A program made the translations under genes and the position numbers. From assembly GCF_040958095.1 (NCBI RefSeq), contig NC_091216.1:6410069-6474068 (forward strand): a DNA stretch of 64,000 bases. The letters are read 5' to 3'. This DNA is from Procambarus clarkii. Lineage: Eukaryota > Arthropoda > Malacostraca > Decapoda > Cambaridae. Positions 22,736 through 37,006 of the stretch are shown one piece after another; the stretch's first letter is position 1; every line of letters starts with the position of its first letter. Below the pieces are notes generated by a model. The model saw only the letters and a list, made by a program, of their open reading frames with translations, had not been told where the DNA came from and made no database searches.

Positions 22736-25700
22736 CATGTCAATAATCACAGCGTGCACAGTCATCACTTGGAAAGCTCCTGGGGCCAGAGTAATGACCT
22801 TAGCATGCACAGTCATCCCCTGGATGGCTGCAGTGACCATGACAATTATCTCAGCGTGTTCAGTCATCGGCTGGAAGGCACCCAGGATGAAGGCAATAAT
22901 GTTAGCGTGCACAGTCATCGCCTGGAAAGCACCAGGACCATTGAATGATCTTATCGTGCACAGTAATCGTCTAGAAAGCTCGAGGGACCATTGGCAATGT
23001 GATCTTAGCAAGTACATCATTACCTAGAAGGCACCCCGAACCATGACGATGATATCAGCGTGCACAGTCATCTCCTGGAAGACACCTGGGACCATGGTAA
23101 AGACCATAGCATGCACAGTCATCGCTTGGACAGCTACAGGTACATTGCAATGATCTCGGCTTGCACAGACATCGTCTGAAAGGCACCGTGGACCAAGGGG
23201 ATGATCTTAATGTGCACAGTAATGGCCTAGAAGGCACCAGTGACCACGGCAATGATCCTAGTATTCACATCATTGCCTAGAAGGTACCAAGCACCATGGG
23301 AATAATCTCCGCGTACTTAGTAATCGCCTGGAAGGCACCTGGGAGTCCAGGGACCATGGTAATGATCTCAGAGCGCGCAGTTATTGCCTGAAAGGCACTA
23401 GGCACCATAGCAATGATCTCAGAGTGAACAGTCGTCGTTTGGAAGGTACCCGGGACCATTACAATGATCTCAGCGTACACAATCATCTCCTGGAAAGTAC
23501 CAGGGACCAAAATAATGGTCTCAGCGTTCACAATCATCGATTTTAAGGCACCCGGGACAATGACAATGATCTTAGCATGCACAGTCATCGCCTGGAAAGC
23601 TCCAGGGACCATGACAGTGATCTTAGTGTGCACAGAAATCACCTAGATGGCACCAGGGGCCATGGCAATGATCTCAGCGTGCACAGTCATTGCATGGAAA
23701 CCTGCAGGGGACCATGGCATTGATTTCAGCGTACACATTCGTCGCCTGGAAGTCACCTGGGACAATAGAAAAGATGTCAGCATGCACGGCCATCGCCTGG
23801 AAGGCTCAAGGAAACACGGCAATAATATAAGAGTGCACAGTCATCGCCTGGATTGCACCCGGTACTATGGCAATAATTTTAGCATGCATAGTCATCGCCT
23901 GGAAGGCATCAGGGACCATGGCAATGATCTTACTGTGTACAGACATCGCCTGGAAGGCACTAGGGACCTTAACAATGACCTCAGCGTGCACAAACATCGC
24001 TTGGAAATCTCAAGGAACCATGGTAAGGATCTTAGCACGCAGAGTTATCGCCTGGAAGGCACCAGGGATCATTGGCAATGATCTTAACGAGCACAGTCAT
24101 CGCCTGAAAATTTCTAGGGACCATGACAATGATCTCAGCTTTCACAGTCATCGCCTGAAAGGCTCCAGGGACCATTGCAATAATCTCAGCATGCACAGTC
24201 ATCACCTGGTAAGCACCTGGGACCAAGGTAATGACCTTAGCGTGAACAGTCATCGCCTGAAACGCACCAGGGACCATAAAAATAATATTTGCATCCACAG
24301 TCTTTTCCTGGAAGGCACCAGAGACCATGGAAATGATCTCAGCGTTCACAGCTATCACCTTCAAGGCACCACCCGCCAAACACACACCGAAACTACGACG
24401 TTGGTACAACGTTCAAACAAGTTTTAACACCACCTAACCAGTTATAACAACCAATATAGCAAGTTGTAACAACGTTCTAATACGTCATAAACACGTTAAG
24501 CCAAGATGTAACAACATTATTACAAGTTGTAACAAGCGGAAAATAGAGACAGTTTCGGTTTGTGTTTCCAGGGCAGGGACAATGGCATTTATATCAGCAT
24601 GCATGGTCTTCGTCTGGAAGGCATCCAGTACAATAGCAATGATCTCAGCAAACACAGTCATCGGCTGGAAGACGCCAGGGACAATTTCAATTATCTCAGT
24701 GTGCACAATCATGGCCCGAAGACACCATGGACAATGGTGATGATATTAGAGTGCACAGTTATCAGCTGGAGAGCACCCAGCTTGATGGGTGATCATAACA
24801 ATGATATCAGTGTGCGCAGTCATCTCCTGGAAGGCACCACGGACCATGTCAATGATCTCCGCATGCACAGTCATTGTTTGGAAGTCATCTGGAACCATGG
24901 CAAAGATGTCAGCGTACACAGTAATCGCCTTTAAAGCTCCAGGGGAACATAGAAAAGATTTTAGAGTGCATAGACATCGTCTGAAAAGCTCCAGAGATCA
25001 TGGTAATGATCTCAGAGTGTACAGTCCTCGTGTGAAAGGCACCAGGAACCATGGCAATGATCTCAGCGTGCACATTAACCGCCAAAAAGGCACCAGGGAC
25101 CATTGCAATGATATTAGCATACACAGTCATTGCTTGGAAGGCACCAGGGACCATGACAATGATCTCAACGTGTTCAGTCATCGCCTGGATGGCTCCAGGG
25201 ACCATGGCAATGATCGATTCATGCGCAATCATCGCCTGAAAGGCAATGACTATGTCAAATGGACCATGTCAATGATCTCAGAGTGCACAATCATCGTACT
25301 GAAAGCTCCAGAGACCAAGGTAATGATCTTATCGTGCTCCGTCATCGCCTGGAAGGCACCCGGGACCATGGAAATTATGTTAGTTTGCACAATCATCGCC
25401 TGGATGGAACCAGGGACCATAGCGATGAGTTTAGTGTGCACAGTCATCGGCCGGAAGGCACCACCGACTATGGCAATGATGTTAGCGATCACTGTCATCG
25501 CCTGAAAGGCAACGGGTACCTTGTAAGTGATCTCAGAGTGCACAGTTATATCCTTGAAGGCACTAGGGACCATAGCAATGATCTTACTATGCACAAACAT
25601 CGCCTGGAATGCACCAGGGATCATGGCAATAATCTCAGTGTGCACAGTCATCACCTGGAAAGTACCTAGGACCTTGGTAATGATCTTAGCGTGCACAGTC

Positions 25701-28700
25701 ATCACCTGTAAGGCACCAGGGACCATTTGAATAATATAAGCATGCACAGTCATTTCCTGGAAGGCACCCAGGACCATAGCAATAATATCAGCCTGCACAG
25801 TCATCACCTGGAAGTCACAAGGGACCATTGCAATGATTTTATCGTGCACAGTAATCCCCTAGAAAGCAACAGGGGCATGACATTTATATCAGTGTGTACA
25901 GTCATCTCCTGGAAGACACGAGGGACCATGGCAATGATCTCATCGTGCACAGTCATCGCTGGAATGTACCCGGGACTATAGCAATATTCTCAGCATGCAC
26001 AGTCATCGTCTGGAAAGCTCCAGGATACCATAGCAAAGATTTTAGCGTGCATAGTCATCGCCTGGAAGGATCCAGGGACCATGTCAATGATCTTAGCGTG
26101 CGCAATCATCGCCCAGATATCCACCCAGCATCGTGGCAATGATGTTAGCGTGCACAGTCATCGCTTAAGAGGCACAAGGTACCATGGCAATGATCTCATC
26201 TTGCACAGGTATCGCCTGGAAGGCACCAGGGATCATGACAATGATGTAAACTTGCACAGTTATTGCCTGGAAATCTCCTGGGGACCATGGTAAGGATATT
26301 AGCATTCGCAGTCAAAGTCTGGAAAGCACCAGGGATCATAACAATGATCTGAGCGTATACAGTCATCGCGTGGAAGGTTCCAGGGACATTGACAATTACC
26401 TCATCGTGCACAGATATCGTCTGGATGTCTTCTGGCACAATTGCAATGATTTCAACGTGCATATTCATCACCTGGAAGGAACCCGGGACCATGTCAATGA
26501 TCTTAGAATGCACAGTCATCGCCCAGAAGGCTACCCAGGACCATGGCAATGATGTTTGCATTCAGTGTCATTTGCCAGAAAGGCACCCTGACCATAGTAA
26601 TGATCTTAGTGTGCACAGTCATCGCCTAAAAGGCACAAGGGACCATAGCAATGATCTCAGCATGCACAGTCATCGCCTGATAGGCATTAGTGACCATGTC
26701 AATGATCTCCGCGTGCACTGTCATCGCGACCATGGCAAAGATGCCAGAGTGCACAGTCATCGCCTGGAAGGCTCAAGGAAACACGACAATGATTTTAGCA
26801 TGCACACTCATCGCCTGGAAAGCTCCTTGATGCGATAGCAAACGTTTTAGCGGGCATAGTCATCGCCTTGAAGGACCCTGGGTCCAAGATAATGATCTTA
26901 TCTTGCACAATCGTCGCCGCCCAGATATCCACCCGGCACTATGGAAATGATGTTTGCGTGCACAGTTATAGCTTGGAAGGCACAACGTACCATTGCATTA
27001 TTTTAGTGTGCACAGTCATCGCTTGGAAGTCATCTGGGACCATGGTAAAGATGTCAGCGTGCACAGGCATCCCCTGGAAGGCACCAGGGACTTTGGAATG
27101 ATCTCAGCATGCATACGCAACGCCTGGAAAGCACAAGGAACCATAGCAACGATCATAGCCAGCACATTCGTCGCCTGGAAGGCTCCAGGGGAAACGGCAT
27201 TAATCTCAGCGTACAATGTCATCGCCTGGAAAGCTCCAGGGGACCATAGAAAAGATCTTAGCGTGCAAAGTCATCGCATGGAAGGATCCTGGGACTATAT
27301 CAATGATATTAGCATACACAGTTATCGCCTGGAAGGCTCAAGGGACCATGGTAATGATCTCAGCGTGAACAATAATCTCCTAGAGGGCATCAGAGACCAT
27401 TACAATATTCGCAGCGTGCACTTTAATTGCCAAAAAGGCACCAGGGACCATTGCAATGAACTTATCATAATCATCATCATCTAGATGGCACCCGGCACAA
27501 TATCAGTGATATCATCGTGCACAATCATCTCCTGGAAAGCGCCAGGGACTATAACAATGATCTCAGTGTGCACAGTCATCACCTGGAAAGCTCCAGGAAC
27601 CGGGGTAATTAAAGCGTGCACAGGCATCGCCCAGAAAGCTACCCGGGACCATTGCAATGATGTTGGCATTCACAGTCATTGCTTGGAAGGCACAAGGGAC
27701 CATGGCAATGATCTCAGCGTGCAAAGACATTGCCTGGAAATCTCCAGGGGGACCATGACAATGATCTCGACGTGCACAGTCTTTACCCGGATGATTCCAG
27801 GGACCATGGCAATGATATTTACGTGCACAGTCTTCCCCTGAAAGGTAACAGGGACAATGCCAATGATCTCAGAGTGCTCAACCATCGTATTGATGGCTCC
27901 AAAGACCTTGGTAATGATCTTAGTATGCACAGTCATCGCCTGGAAGGCCCCAGAGCCCATGGCAATGATTTTAGCATGCTCAGTCATTTCCGGGAAGACA
28001 CTCAGGACCATAGCATTGATATCAGCGTGCACAGCCATTGCCTGGAAGGCACCAGGGTACATAGTAGTGATCTCGTTTACAGTCATCGTCTGGAAGGCAC
28101 CAGGGTACATAGTAATGATCTCGTTTACAGTCATCGTCTGGAAGGCACCAGGGACAATGGCATTAATCTCAGCGTGCACCAGCGGGAAGGCACCATGGAC
28201 CATTGAGATGATCTTAGAGTTCACAGTAATCGGCTGGAAAGCACCTAGGACGAAGGCAATGATGTTAGCGTGCACAGTCATCGCCAAGAAAGCACATGGG
28301 ACCGTTGCAATGATCTTATCGTGCACAGTAATCGCCTGGTATGGCACCTGGGATTATGGAAAAATGTCAGCATGCACAGTCATCACCTGGAATTCACCAG
28401 GGATATTTCAATGATCTCAGCATCTAAAGACATGGCTTGGAAGGTACAAGGGACGATAGCAATGATCTTAGCATGCACAGTCATCGCCTGAAAGGCTACA
28501 GGGAACACGACAATGATCTAAGCGTGCACAGTCATTGCCTGGAATGCACCCGGGACTATAACAATGATCTCAGCTTGCCCAGTCCTGGCCAGGAAAGCTC
28601 CAGGACAACATTACAAAGATTTTAGCGTGCATAGTCATCGCCTGGAAGACTCCTGGGACTATATCAATGATCCTGGCGTGTGCAATCATCGCCCAGTTAT

Positions 28701-29450
28701 CCATCCGGCACCATAGCAATGATGTTAGCATGCACAGTCATCGCTTGGATGACACAAGGCACCATGGAAATGATCTCAGTGTGCAAAGCCATAGACTGGA
28801 AGGCTCCAGGGTCGATTGTAATGACCGTAGCATGCACAGTCATCTCTTGGAAGACACCAGGGACCATTGCAATGAACTTAGTTTGCACAGGTATCGCAGG
28901 GAAGGCACCAGGGATCATGCCATTTATCTCAGAATGCACGGATATCGCAAGGAAGTCTCCAGGGACCATGTCAATGATCACAGCGTGTTCAGCCTTCGCC
29001 TGGGAAGGCACCAGGAACAATTGCAATTCTCTTATCGTGCACAGCCATTGCCTGGAAAGCTCCAGGGACCATCGTAAGGATCTTAGCATGCACAGTCATC
29101 GCCTGGAAGGCACCAGGTACCATGGTAAGGATCTTAGCATTGCACAGTTATTGCCTGGAAGGTTCCAGGGACCATGACAATGATCTCAGCGTGCACAGAC
29201 ATCGCCTGGAAGTCTACAGGGAATTCAATGACTTAAATGACTTCAATGTCAATGACTTTAGCGTCCATAGGCATCACCTGGAACCATGTCAACCGGGACC
29301 ATGTCAATAATCTTAGCATGAAAAGTCATCGCCCAGAGAGCTACCAAAGACCATGAAAATGATCTTGATGATCATTGTTGGTGCATGCCATGATTGTAGC
29401 ATGCATCAACATCGCCTGGAAGGCATCATGGTCCCAAGAAGCAGAGAAGC
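22736..29450 (+). repeat. 51-bp satellite, forward arm, first block
   Basis: A degenerate unit of about 51 bp, core ATCTTAGCGTGCACAGTCAT followed by CGCCTGGAAGGCACCAGGGACCATGGCAATG. Copies differ at many sites. As 51 equals 17 codons, repeated peptides (MAMISACTVIAWKAPGT, HGNDLSVHSHRLEGTRD; minus strand VPGAFQAMTVHAEIIAM) give many medium-length open frames. Stops, indels and the absence of selection signs mean these are not genes. It is interrupted by a small MITE at 24378-24567. Confidence 0.93.
24378..24567. mobile_element. Small MITE-like insertion with imperfect 17-bp inverted ends
   Basis: The left end AAACACACACCGAAACT and right end AGTTTCGGTTTGTGTTT are inverted copies with one mismatch. 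The 190-bp interior is AT-rich with GTAACAAC-type subrepeats and breaks the 51-bp satellite. No coding capacity, so it would need a transposase in trans. No clear target duplication beyond CC was found. Confidence 0.65.
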
Positions 29451-31457
29451 TTTGAGAAGCAACAGAAGAATCCATGGTATAATAGGGTATGTATGGAAGC
29501 AAAGAGGCTGAACAAAAGGGCGTGAAGGAACTTCCGGAATAACAGAACACCAGAAAGCAGAGAGAGAGATACCAGAGAACCAGGAATGGGTATGTCAGGG
29601 TGAGAAGAGAAGCAGAGAAAAATTATATAGCAAACAAAGCCAAGACCCAACCAAAGCTGCTCCATAGTCACATCAGGAGGACACCAACAGTGAAAGAACA
29701 GGTAATGAAACTTAGAACAGGCGAGGACAGGTATACAGAGAATGACAATGAGGTGTGTGAAGAACTCAACAAGAGGTTCCAGGAGGTCTTCACAATAGAA
29801 CAAGGTGAGGTCACTGTGTTAGGATAGGGGAAAGTAAACCAGGCGGCCTTGGAAGGGTTTGAAATTACGAGTGAGGAGGTCAAGAGACACCTGCTATGTG
29901 TGGATGTTAGAAAGGCTGCTGGTCCAGACGGGATCTCACCATGGGTACTGAAAGAGTGTGCAGAGGCACTTTGCTTGCCACTCTCCATTGTGTATAGTAG
30001 GTCACTGGAGACGGGAGACCTACCAGAAATATGGAAGACGGCAAACGTGGTCCCAATATACAAAAATGGCAACAGGCAAGAGGCACTGAATAACAGGCCA
30101 GTGTCCTTGACTTGTATGCCATGCAAGGTGATGGAGAAGATCGTGAGAAAAAACCTAGTAACATATCTGGGGAGAAGGGACTTCGTGACAAATCGCCAAC
30201 ATGGACTCAGGGAGGGTAAATCTTGCCTGACTGGCTTAATAGAATTCTACGACCAGGTGACAAAGATTAAGCAAGAAAGAGAAGGCTGGGGGGGGGACTG
30301 CATTTTCTTGGATTATCGGAAAGCCTTTGACACAGTACCGCATAAGAGGCTGATACATAAGCTGAAGAGACAGGCAGATGTAGCTGGTAAGGTGCTCCAG
30401 TGGAAAAGGGAGTACCTAAGCAATAAGAAGCACTGAGTTAAAGTGAGGGGTGAGACCTCAGATTGGCGTGAAGTCACCAGTGAAGTCCCACAGGGCTCTG
30501 TACTCGGTCCTATCTTGTTTCTGATATATGTAAATGATCTCCCAGAGGGTATAGATTCATTTCTCTCAATGTTTGCTGACGATGCCAAAATTATGAGAAG
30601 GATTAAGACAGAGGAGGACTGCTTGAGGTTTTAAGAAGACCTAGACAAGCTGAAGGAATGGTCGAACTAATGGTTGTTAGAGTTTAATCCAAGCAAATGT
30701 AATGTAATGAAAATGGGCGTAGGGAGCAGGAGGCCAGATTCTAGGTATCATTTGGTAGATGAAATTCTTCAAGAGTCAGAGAGAGAAAAAAACTTGGGGG
30801 TTGACATCATGCCAGACCTGTCCCCTGCAGCCCATATCAAGAGGATAACATCAGCGGCATATGCCAGGCTGCCAAACATAAGAACGGCATTCAGAAATTT
30901 GTGTAAAGAATCATTCAGAACTTTGTATACCACATAGGTCAGGCCAATCCTGCAGTATGCAGCCCCACCATGGAGTCCATATCTAGTCAAGGATAAGACC
31001 AAACTGGAAAAAGTTCAAAGGTTTGCTACCAGACTAGTACCCGAGCTGAGAGGTATGAGCTACGAGGAGAGGCTACGGGAATTAAACCTCACTTCGCTGG
31101 AAGACAGAAGAGTTAGGAAGGACATGATCACCACATTCAAGATTCTCAAGGGAGTTGATAGGGTAGATAAATACAGGCTATTTAACACAAGGGGAACACG
31201 CACAAGGGGACACAGATGGAAACTGAGTGCCCAAGTAAACCACAGAGACATTAGAAAGAACTTTTTTTAGTGTCAGAGTGGTTGACAAATGGAATGCATT
31301 AGAAAGTGATGTAGTGGAGGCTGACTCCATATACAGTTTCAAGTGTAGATATGATAGAGCCCAATAGGCTCAAAAACCTGTACACCTGTTGATTGACGGT
31401 TGAGAGGCGGAACAAAGAGCCCGAGGTCAACCTCCGCAGGCTCAATTAGGTGAGTAC
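29451..31457 (+). mobile_element. CR1-like LINE, copy B, 5'-truncated, inserted in the 51-bp satellite
   Basis: The same family as copy A, starting within the region matching about 2232 of copy A and ending in the same 3' UTR (31388-31457, ending GGTGAGTAC). Satellite sequence resumes at once on both sides. The 5' truncation is the usual result of incomplete target-primed reverse transcription. Confidence 0.9.
29460..31367 (+). pseudogene. LINE copy B reverse transcriptase fragment, broken
   Basis: Covers the linker and whole reverse transcriptase domain of ORF2. The GPDGISPW block is at about 29924, VPQGSVLGP at about 30485 and FADDAK at about 30571. Lesions include a deletion near 29620, TAG at 29825-29827, TGA near 30434, TAA near 30632, TAA near 30668, TAG near 30936 and a poly-T slip near 31262. 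It is far more decayed than copy A. Confidence 0.85.
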
Positions 31458-34400
31458 CAGGGACTATGGTAATAACCTTAGCGTGCACAGTCATCACATA
31501 GAAGGCACCAGGGACCATGACAATGATATCACTGTGCACAGTCATCTCCAGAAAGGCACCCGGGACCATGACAACGATCTCAGCGTGCACAGTCACCACG
31601 TGGAAGGCACCCAAGATTATTGAAAAGATTTAAGCGTGCACAGTCATCGCCTGGAAGGCACCCAGGACATTTCAATGATCTCAGCATGCACAGTCATCGC
31701 CTGAAAGGCTCCAGAGAACATAGCAACGGTTTCAGCGTACACAGTAATCGTACACTGAAAGAGACCATGGTAATAAAATTAGTATGCACAGTCATTGCCT
31801 GGAAGGCACCTGGGACCATGGCAATGATATCAGCGTGCACAGACATCGCCTGGAGGGCATCAGAGACCATGGTAATAAAATTAGCATGCACCGTCATTGC
31901 ACGGAAGGCACCCGGGACCATGGCAATGATATCAGCGAACACAATCATCGCCTGGAATGCACTCGGGACCATGGCAATGATCTTAGCATGCACAATCATC
32001 GCATGGAAAACTCCAGGGACCATTACAATGATCTTGGCATGCACAGTTATCGTTTGGAAGACCCCAGAAACCATGGCACTAATATTAGCATGCACAGTCA
32101 TTGCCTGGAAGGCACCCAGAGCCATGGCAATGACATTTGCGTGCACATTCAATGCCTGGTAGGCACCAGGGCCCATGGCTATGATCTCTACAGGCTCAGT
32201 CATCTCCCGGAAGGAACGAGGGTCCTAATCAAAGATATCAGGGTGCACAGTCATCACGTGGAAGGCACCAGGGACATTGCAATGAACTCAGCGTTCTCAA
32301 TCATCGAATGGAAGCCTCCAGGGAGCATGACAATTATCTCAGCATGCACAGTCATCGCCTGGAATGCACCCGGGACCAATGGCAATGATCTTAGCGTGCA
32401 CAGTGATTTCTTGGGAGGCTCCCTGGGACCATTGCAAGGATCTCAGAGTGCACATACATCGCCTGGAAGGAACATCGGAACATAGCAATGATCTCAGCAT
32501 GCAAAATCATCGCGTGGAATGCACCCGGGATTATGGCAATAATCCTAGCGTCCACAGTCATAGCCTGGAAAGCTCCAGGGACAATGGAAAGGATCTTAGC
32601 ATGCACAGTCATCGCATGGAAGGCACCAGGAATCATGGAAATGAACTTAGCGTGCACCTTAGTCGCCTGGAAGGTTCCAGGGACCATGGCAATGATCTCA
32701 GAGTACACAGATATCGCCTGGTATGCACCCGAGACCGTTGCAGGGGTCTTAGCATGGACAATCATCGCAAGAAAGCTCTAGAGACCTCGGCAATGATCTT
32801 AGCGTGCACAGTCATCGCCTAGAAGGCACCCAGAGCCATTACAATGATATCAGCATGCACAGACATCGCCTGGATGTCACACGGGACTATGGCAATGATC
32901 CCTCCGGGCACAGTCGTCGCCGGGGAAGAAAAAAAGGGCCTTGGCAAAGATCTCAACGTGCTCAGTCATCGCCTAGACGGCACCAGGGACATTGCAATAG
33001 TCTCAGCGTTCACAGTCATTGTCTGGAAAGTACTCGTGCCAATGACAATGTTCTTAGTGTGCACAGCCAACGCCTGGAAGCCACCCGGGACTATTGCAAA
33101 GATCTCAGTGTGCACAGTCATCGTCTGGAAGGCACCATGGACCATAGAGATGATCTTTGGGTGCACAGTCATCGGCTGAAAAGCATACAGAACCAGGACA
33201 ATGATGGTAGCGTGCACAGTAATCGTCTAGAAGACACCAGGGACCATGGCAATGATTATAGCGTGCACAATCATCGCCTAGAATGCACCCTGGTCCATAA
33301 CAATGATATCAGCGTGCCCAGTCATCTCCAGGAAGGCTCCAGGGACCATGGTAATAATCTCAGTGGGCACATTAATCGTCGCCTGCAGTACACCATGAAC
33401 CATGGCAATGATCTCAGCCTGCACAGTCATCGAATGGAAGGCACCCAGGACGAAGGAAAAGATCTCAGCGTGCAGAATGATCGCCTGGCAGGCACCCAAG
33501 TCATTGCAATTATCTCAATTATCTCAGCGTAAACAGTCCTCGCCTGGATGACTCCAGGGAACATAACAATAGTCTCAGCATGAACAGTAATCGTCTAGAT
33601 AGCTCCAGGGAACCATAGCAATGATTTTAGCGTGTATTGGCATCGCCTGGAAGGAAGTCGGAACCATGTCAATGATCTTTGCGTGCACAGTTATCGCCTG
33701 GATGTCACCAGGGACCATGGCAATGATCTTAGCATGCACAGTCATTGCTTGGAAGGCACCAGAGACCATGACCATAACATTAGAATGCACAGTCATCGTC
33801 TGGAATGCACCCGGGATCATTGCAATGATCTTAACATGGACTCCAGGGACCTGTAAGCCTCGAAGGACCATGGTATTGATCTTAGCGTGCATAGTCCTCG
33901 ACTAGAAGGCACCAGAAACCATTGCAGTGATCTTATCGTGCCCAGTCATCACCTGGAAAGCTCCAGGGACCATGGTAGAAATCTTATCGTGTACAGTCAT
34001 TGCCTGGAAGATTCCAGGGACAATGGCAATGATATCAGCGTAAACTAACTTCGCCCTGGAAGTCTCTAGAGTCCATTGCAATGACTTTAGCGTGCATAGT
34101 CATCACCTGGTAAGAACTCGGGACCATGTCAATGATCTTAGCACGCACAGTAATCGCCCAGAAAACTACGAAGGACCATTGCATTGATGTTAGCGTGCAT
34201 AGTCATCGCTTGGAAGACACCAGGGACCATGACAATGATCTTAGATTGTATAGTAATCGTCTAGAAGGCACCAGGAACCATGACCATGATCTTAGCTTGT
34301 ACAGTCATCTCGTGGAAGGCTCCATGGAACATGTTAATGATATCAGCGTGCACAGTCATCGCCTCGATGGCTCCAAGGACCATGGAAATGATCTTAGCGT

Positions 34401-35530
34401 GCACAGACCTCGCCTGGAATGCACATAGGACCATACCAATGATCTCAGCATGCGCAGTCATCGCCTTAAATGCTCCAGGGAAGATAGCTACTATCTCAAC
34501 GTGCACAGGAGGTATCGCCTGGAATGCATCAGGGACCATGGCAATGATCTTAGCGTGCAGTCATTTCCTGGAAGTCTCCAGAGACCATAGCAATGATCTC
34601 AGTGTGCACAGTCGTCTCCTGGATGGCTTCAAGGACCATGGTAATGATCATAGTGTGCAAAGTCATCGCTCTGAAGCAATCCAGAACCATGGAAATGTTG
34701 CTAGCATGCACAATCATATCTTGGAAGTTACAGTGACCATGGTAATGATCTCAGCGTTCACAGTCATCGCCTGGAAGGCACCCGAGACAATGGCAATGCT
34801 CTCAGTGTGCCAGGCATTGCCTGAAAGGCACCCGGGACCATTGCAATGATTTCGGCCTGCACAGACATCGCCTGAAAGGCACTATGGGACATGGTGATGA
34901 TCTTAGCATGCACAGTCATCAACTAGAAAGCACCCAGGACGAAGGCAATGATGTTAACGTGCACAGTCATTGCCTAGAAAGCACCTGGGACCATTGCAAT
35001 GATCTTAGTGTGCACAGTCATCTCCAAGAAGTCACTAGAGACCATGATGATGTTCTCAGCGGGCAAAGTCATCTCCTGCAATGAACAAGGGACCATGACA
35101 ATGATCTCAGTGTGAACAGTTATCGCCTGGATTGCACCCAGGACCATGGCAAAGATCTTAGCGTGTACAGTCATCACCTGGAAGGCTCCTGGGACATTGT
35201 AAGGATCTTACCGTGCACAGTCATCGATTGGAAGGCAAAAGGGACAATAATAAGGATTTCAGCATGCACAGGCATCGCCTGGAAGGCTTCAAAGAACATG
35301 GCAATGGACTCAGCGTGCAAAGTCATCGGTTGGAAAGAACCCAGAACCAAAGCAATGATCTTAGCGTGCACAGAAATCGTCTGGAAGGCTCCACGGACCA
35401 TTGCAATGATCTTAGCGTGCACAGTCGTTGCCTGGAAGGCACCCAAGACCATTACAATGATCTCAGCGTGCACAGACATCCCAGGGAAAGCACAAGGGGC
35501 CATAGCAATGATCTCAACATGCACAGTCAT
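31458..35530 (+). repeat. 51-bp satellite, forward arm, second block
   Basis: A continuation of the same degenerate 51-bp unit after LINE copy B, in the same orientation. It ends at the SINE that splits a unit after CACAGTCAT. Confidence 0.93.
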
Positions 35531-35778
35531 CTTGAGGTTATCTTGAGATGATTTCGGGGCTTTAGTGTCCTCGCGGCCCGGTCCTCGACCAGGCCTCCAC
35601 CCCCAGAAAGCAGCCCGTGACAGCAGACTAACACCCTAGGTACCTATTTTACTGCTAGGTAACAGGGGCATAGGGTGAAGGAAACTCTGCCCATTGTTTC
35701 TCGCCGGCGCCCGGGATCGAACCCGCGACCACAGGATCACAAGTCCAGTGTGCTCTCTGCTCGGCCGACCGGCTCCCT
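35531..35778 (-). mobile_element. tRNA-derived SINE (second tail type), minus strand
   Basis: Read on the minus strand, the head has a B box (plus-strand GGATCGAACC at 35714-35723) and GGCCGAGC A-box region. The body matches the SINE at 4288-4563 (CACCCTATGCCCCTGTTACC). The tail is different: a GC-rich segment ending ATCATCTCAAGATAACCTC. It is flanked by AGTCAT on both sides (35525-35530, 35779-35784), a probable 6-bp target duplication inside the satellite unit. Confidence 0.85.
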
Positions 35779-35791
35779 AGTCATCGCCTAG

Positions 35792-37001
35792 TGTTGGAAA
35801 TAACCAACAGTTTTCATACATCCTTTGTATTTTTATACAACATTTTTTGTATTAACATTAAGTAATTACTAAAAATTACTAACTTCTAAAATTAACCATA
35901 ATCATGATTTTATAAAGCCCAATGTTCTGTTAAATCCTTCCTACTGCGTGTGTCGCCAGGCAGCGACGGGAATATTTCCACATATTGTTGGATTTAAAGA
36001 GAGTCCAGTTCATTACTTCCTTTACTCAGGATAATTGCTTACTAACAAGTATATTTACGTAGCACATTACTGCTTACTGGAACTTCCTTATTTAGTAGAA
36101 TTCAACCAGTCCAATGGAAATTATTAAAAGGGTAAAATAGTTCCCCTTTATATACCTCTCATTTATTCACGCAGCTTTAATAAACCAACTTACGCTACAA
36201 GAGGTTATATTATAACATGAAAAATTTAATTGTGACAAATATTAGTCACAACTTCTTCCTTCCCTAATTAACTTCGAAATACATAAATTCATTTACGCTC
36301 GAGGTACCTAGCCCGAGCCGCGCATGTGCAATCGAAGGAAGGAGGAGACTTGACGCCATTACCAGCGTGCAAAGAGTTACTGTGTTGAAGAGCTCCCACT
36401 AAACGACTCATCTATGTCACCCTTGCATCAGCGGGTGCCAGAGTTCGTGGAGATCTTCTTCTGCATTCAACACAATTTCCTGAGAGCATAATTTCTTTAT
36501 TGTCCCTACTGATATTTGTTAAAAAGTCCACTTTATTTAACATTTTCTGTGCAGGTTGCTCGTACGTTAAGCCACGCGACGACAACATAATCAATGTTAG
36601 TTTCATTTAATTCTTGGTTTCCACTTTCAATCAGCAATAGTGGCATATTAAGTCTAGCCTATACTATTTGTACATTTAATTTAGCTTTCAGCTGGAGTAG
36701 TAGCGGCGAGAGGAGAAGAATAATCTTTCATTCCATGTGCATGTCTGGTCAGCGTGTTGCGACAAGTGTGACCTCGTGACCGCCCAAAACATTTTACTAT
36801 CAAATCCACAAAATAACTTAGCTGAACTTACATTTATAGTATTGTAGTATTTTTATAGAGTTCTAACAATTAAGCACAAGAATAACTTGCAGGCGATGAG
36901 TCACAATAACGTGGCTGAAGTAGACAGCCGACAGTGAAGAAGACAATCGACTTGAGTCCAAACACGCTTAAATTCAAATATTGGAGTCAAGTTTTCCCAC
37001 A
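35792..37001 (+). mobile_element. LTR-like insertion 1 (TG...CA ends, about 1.2 kb)
   Basis: It begins TGTTGGAAATAACCAACAG and ends CAAGTTTTCCCACA. The satellite on each side gives CCTAG (35787-35791) and CCTGG (37002-37006), a 5-bp duplication with one later change. The ends and internal GAGTCCAGTT block match insertion 2 (37673-42002) in inverted orientation, so both belong to one family. TG...CA ends with a 5-bp duplication are what solo LTRs of Gypsy- or BEL-type retrotransposons show. No internal coding region was seen. Confidence 0.7.
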
Positions 37002-37006
37002 CCTGG

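Noticed and set aside
22655..35551. Many 60-240-codon frames reading MAMISACTVIAWKAPG or HGNDLSVHSHRLEG
   Set aside because: They are the 51-bp satellite read in different frames, broken by stops and indels between units.
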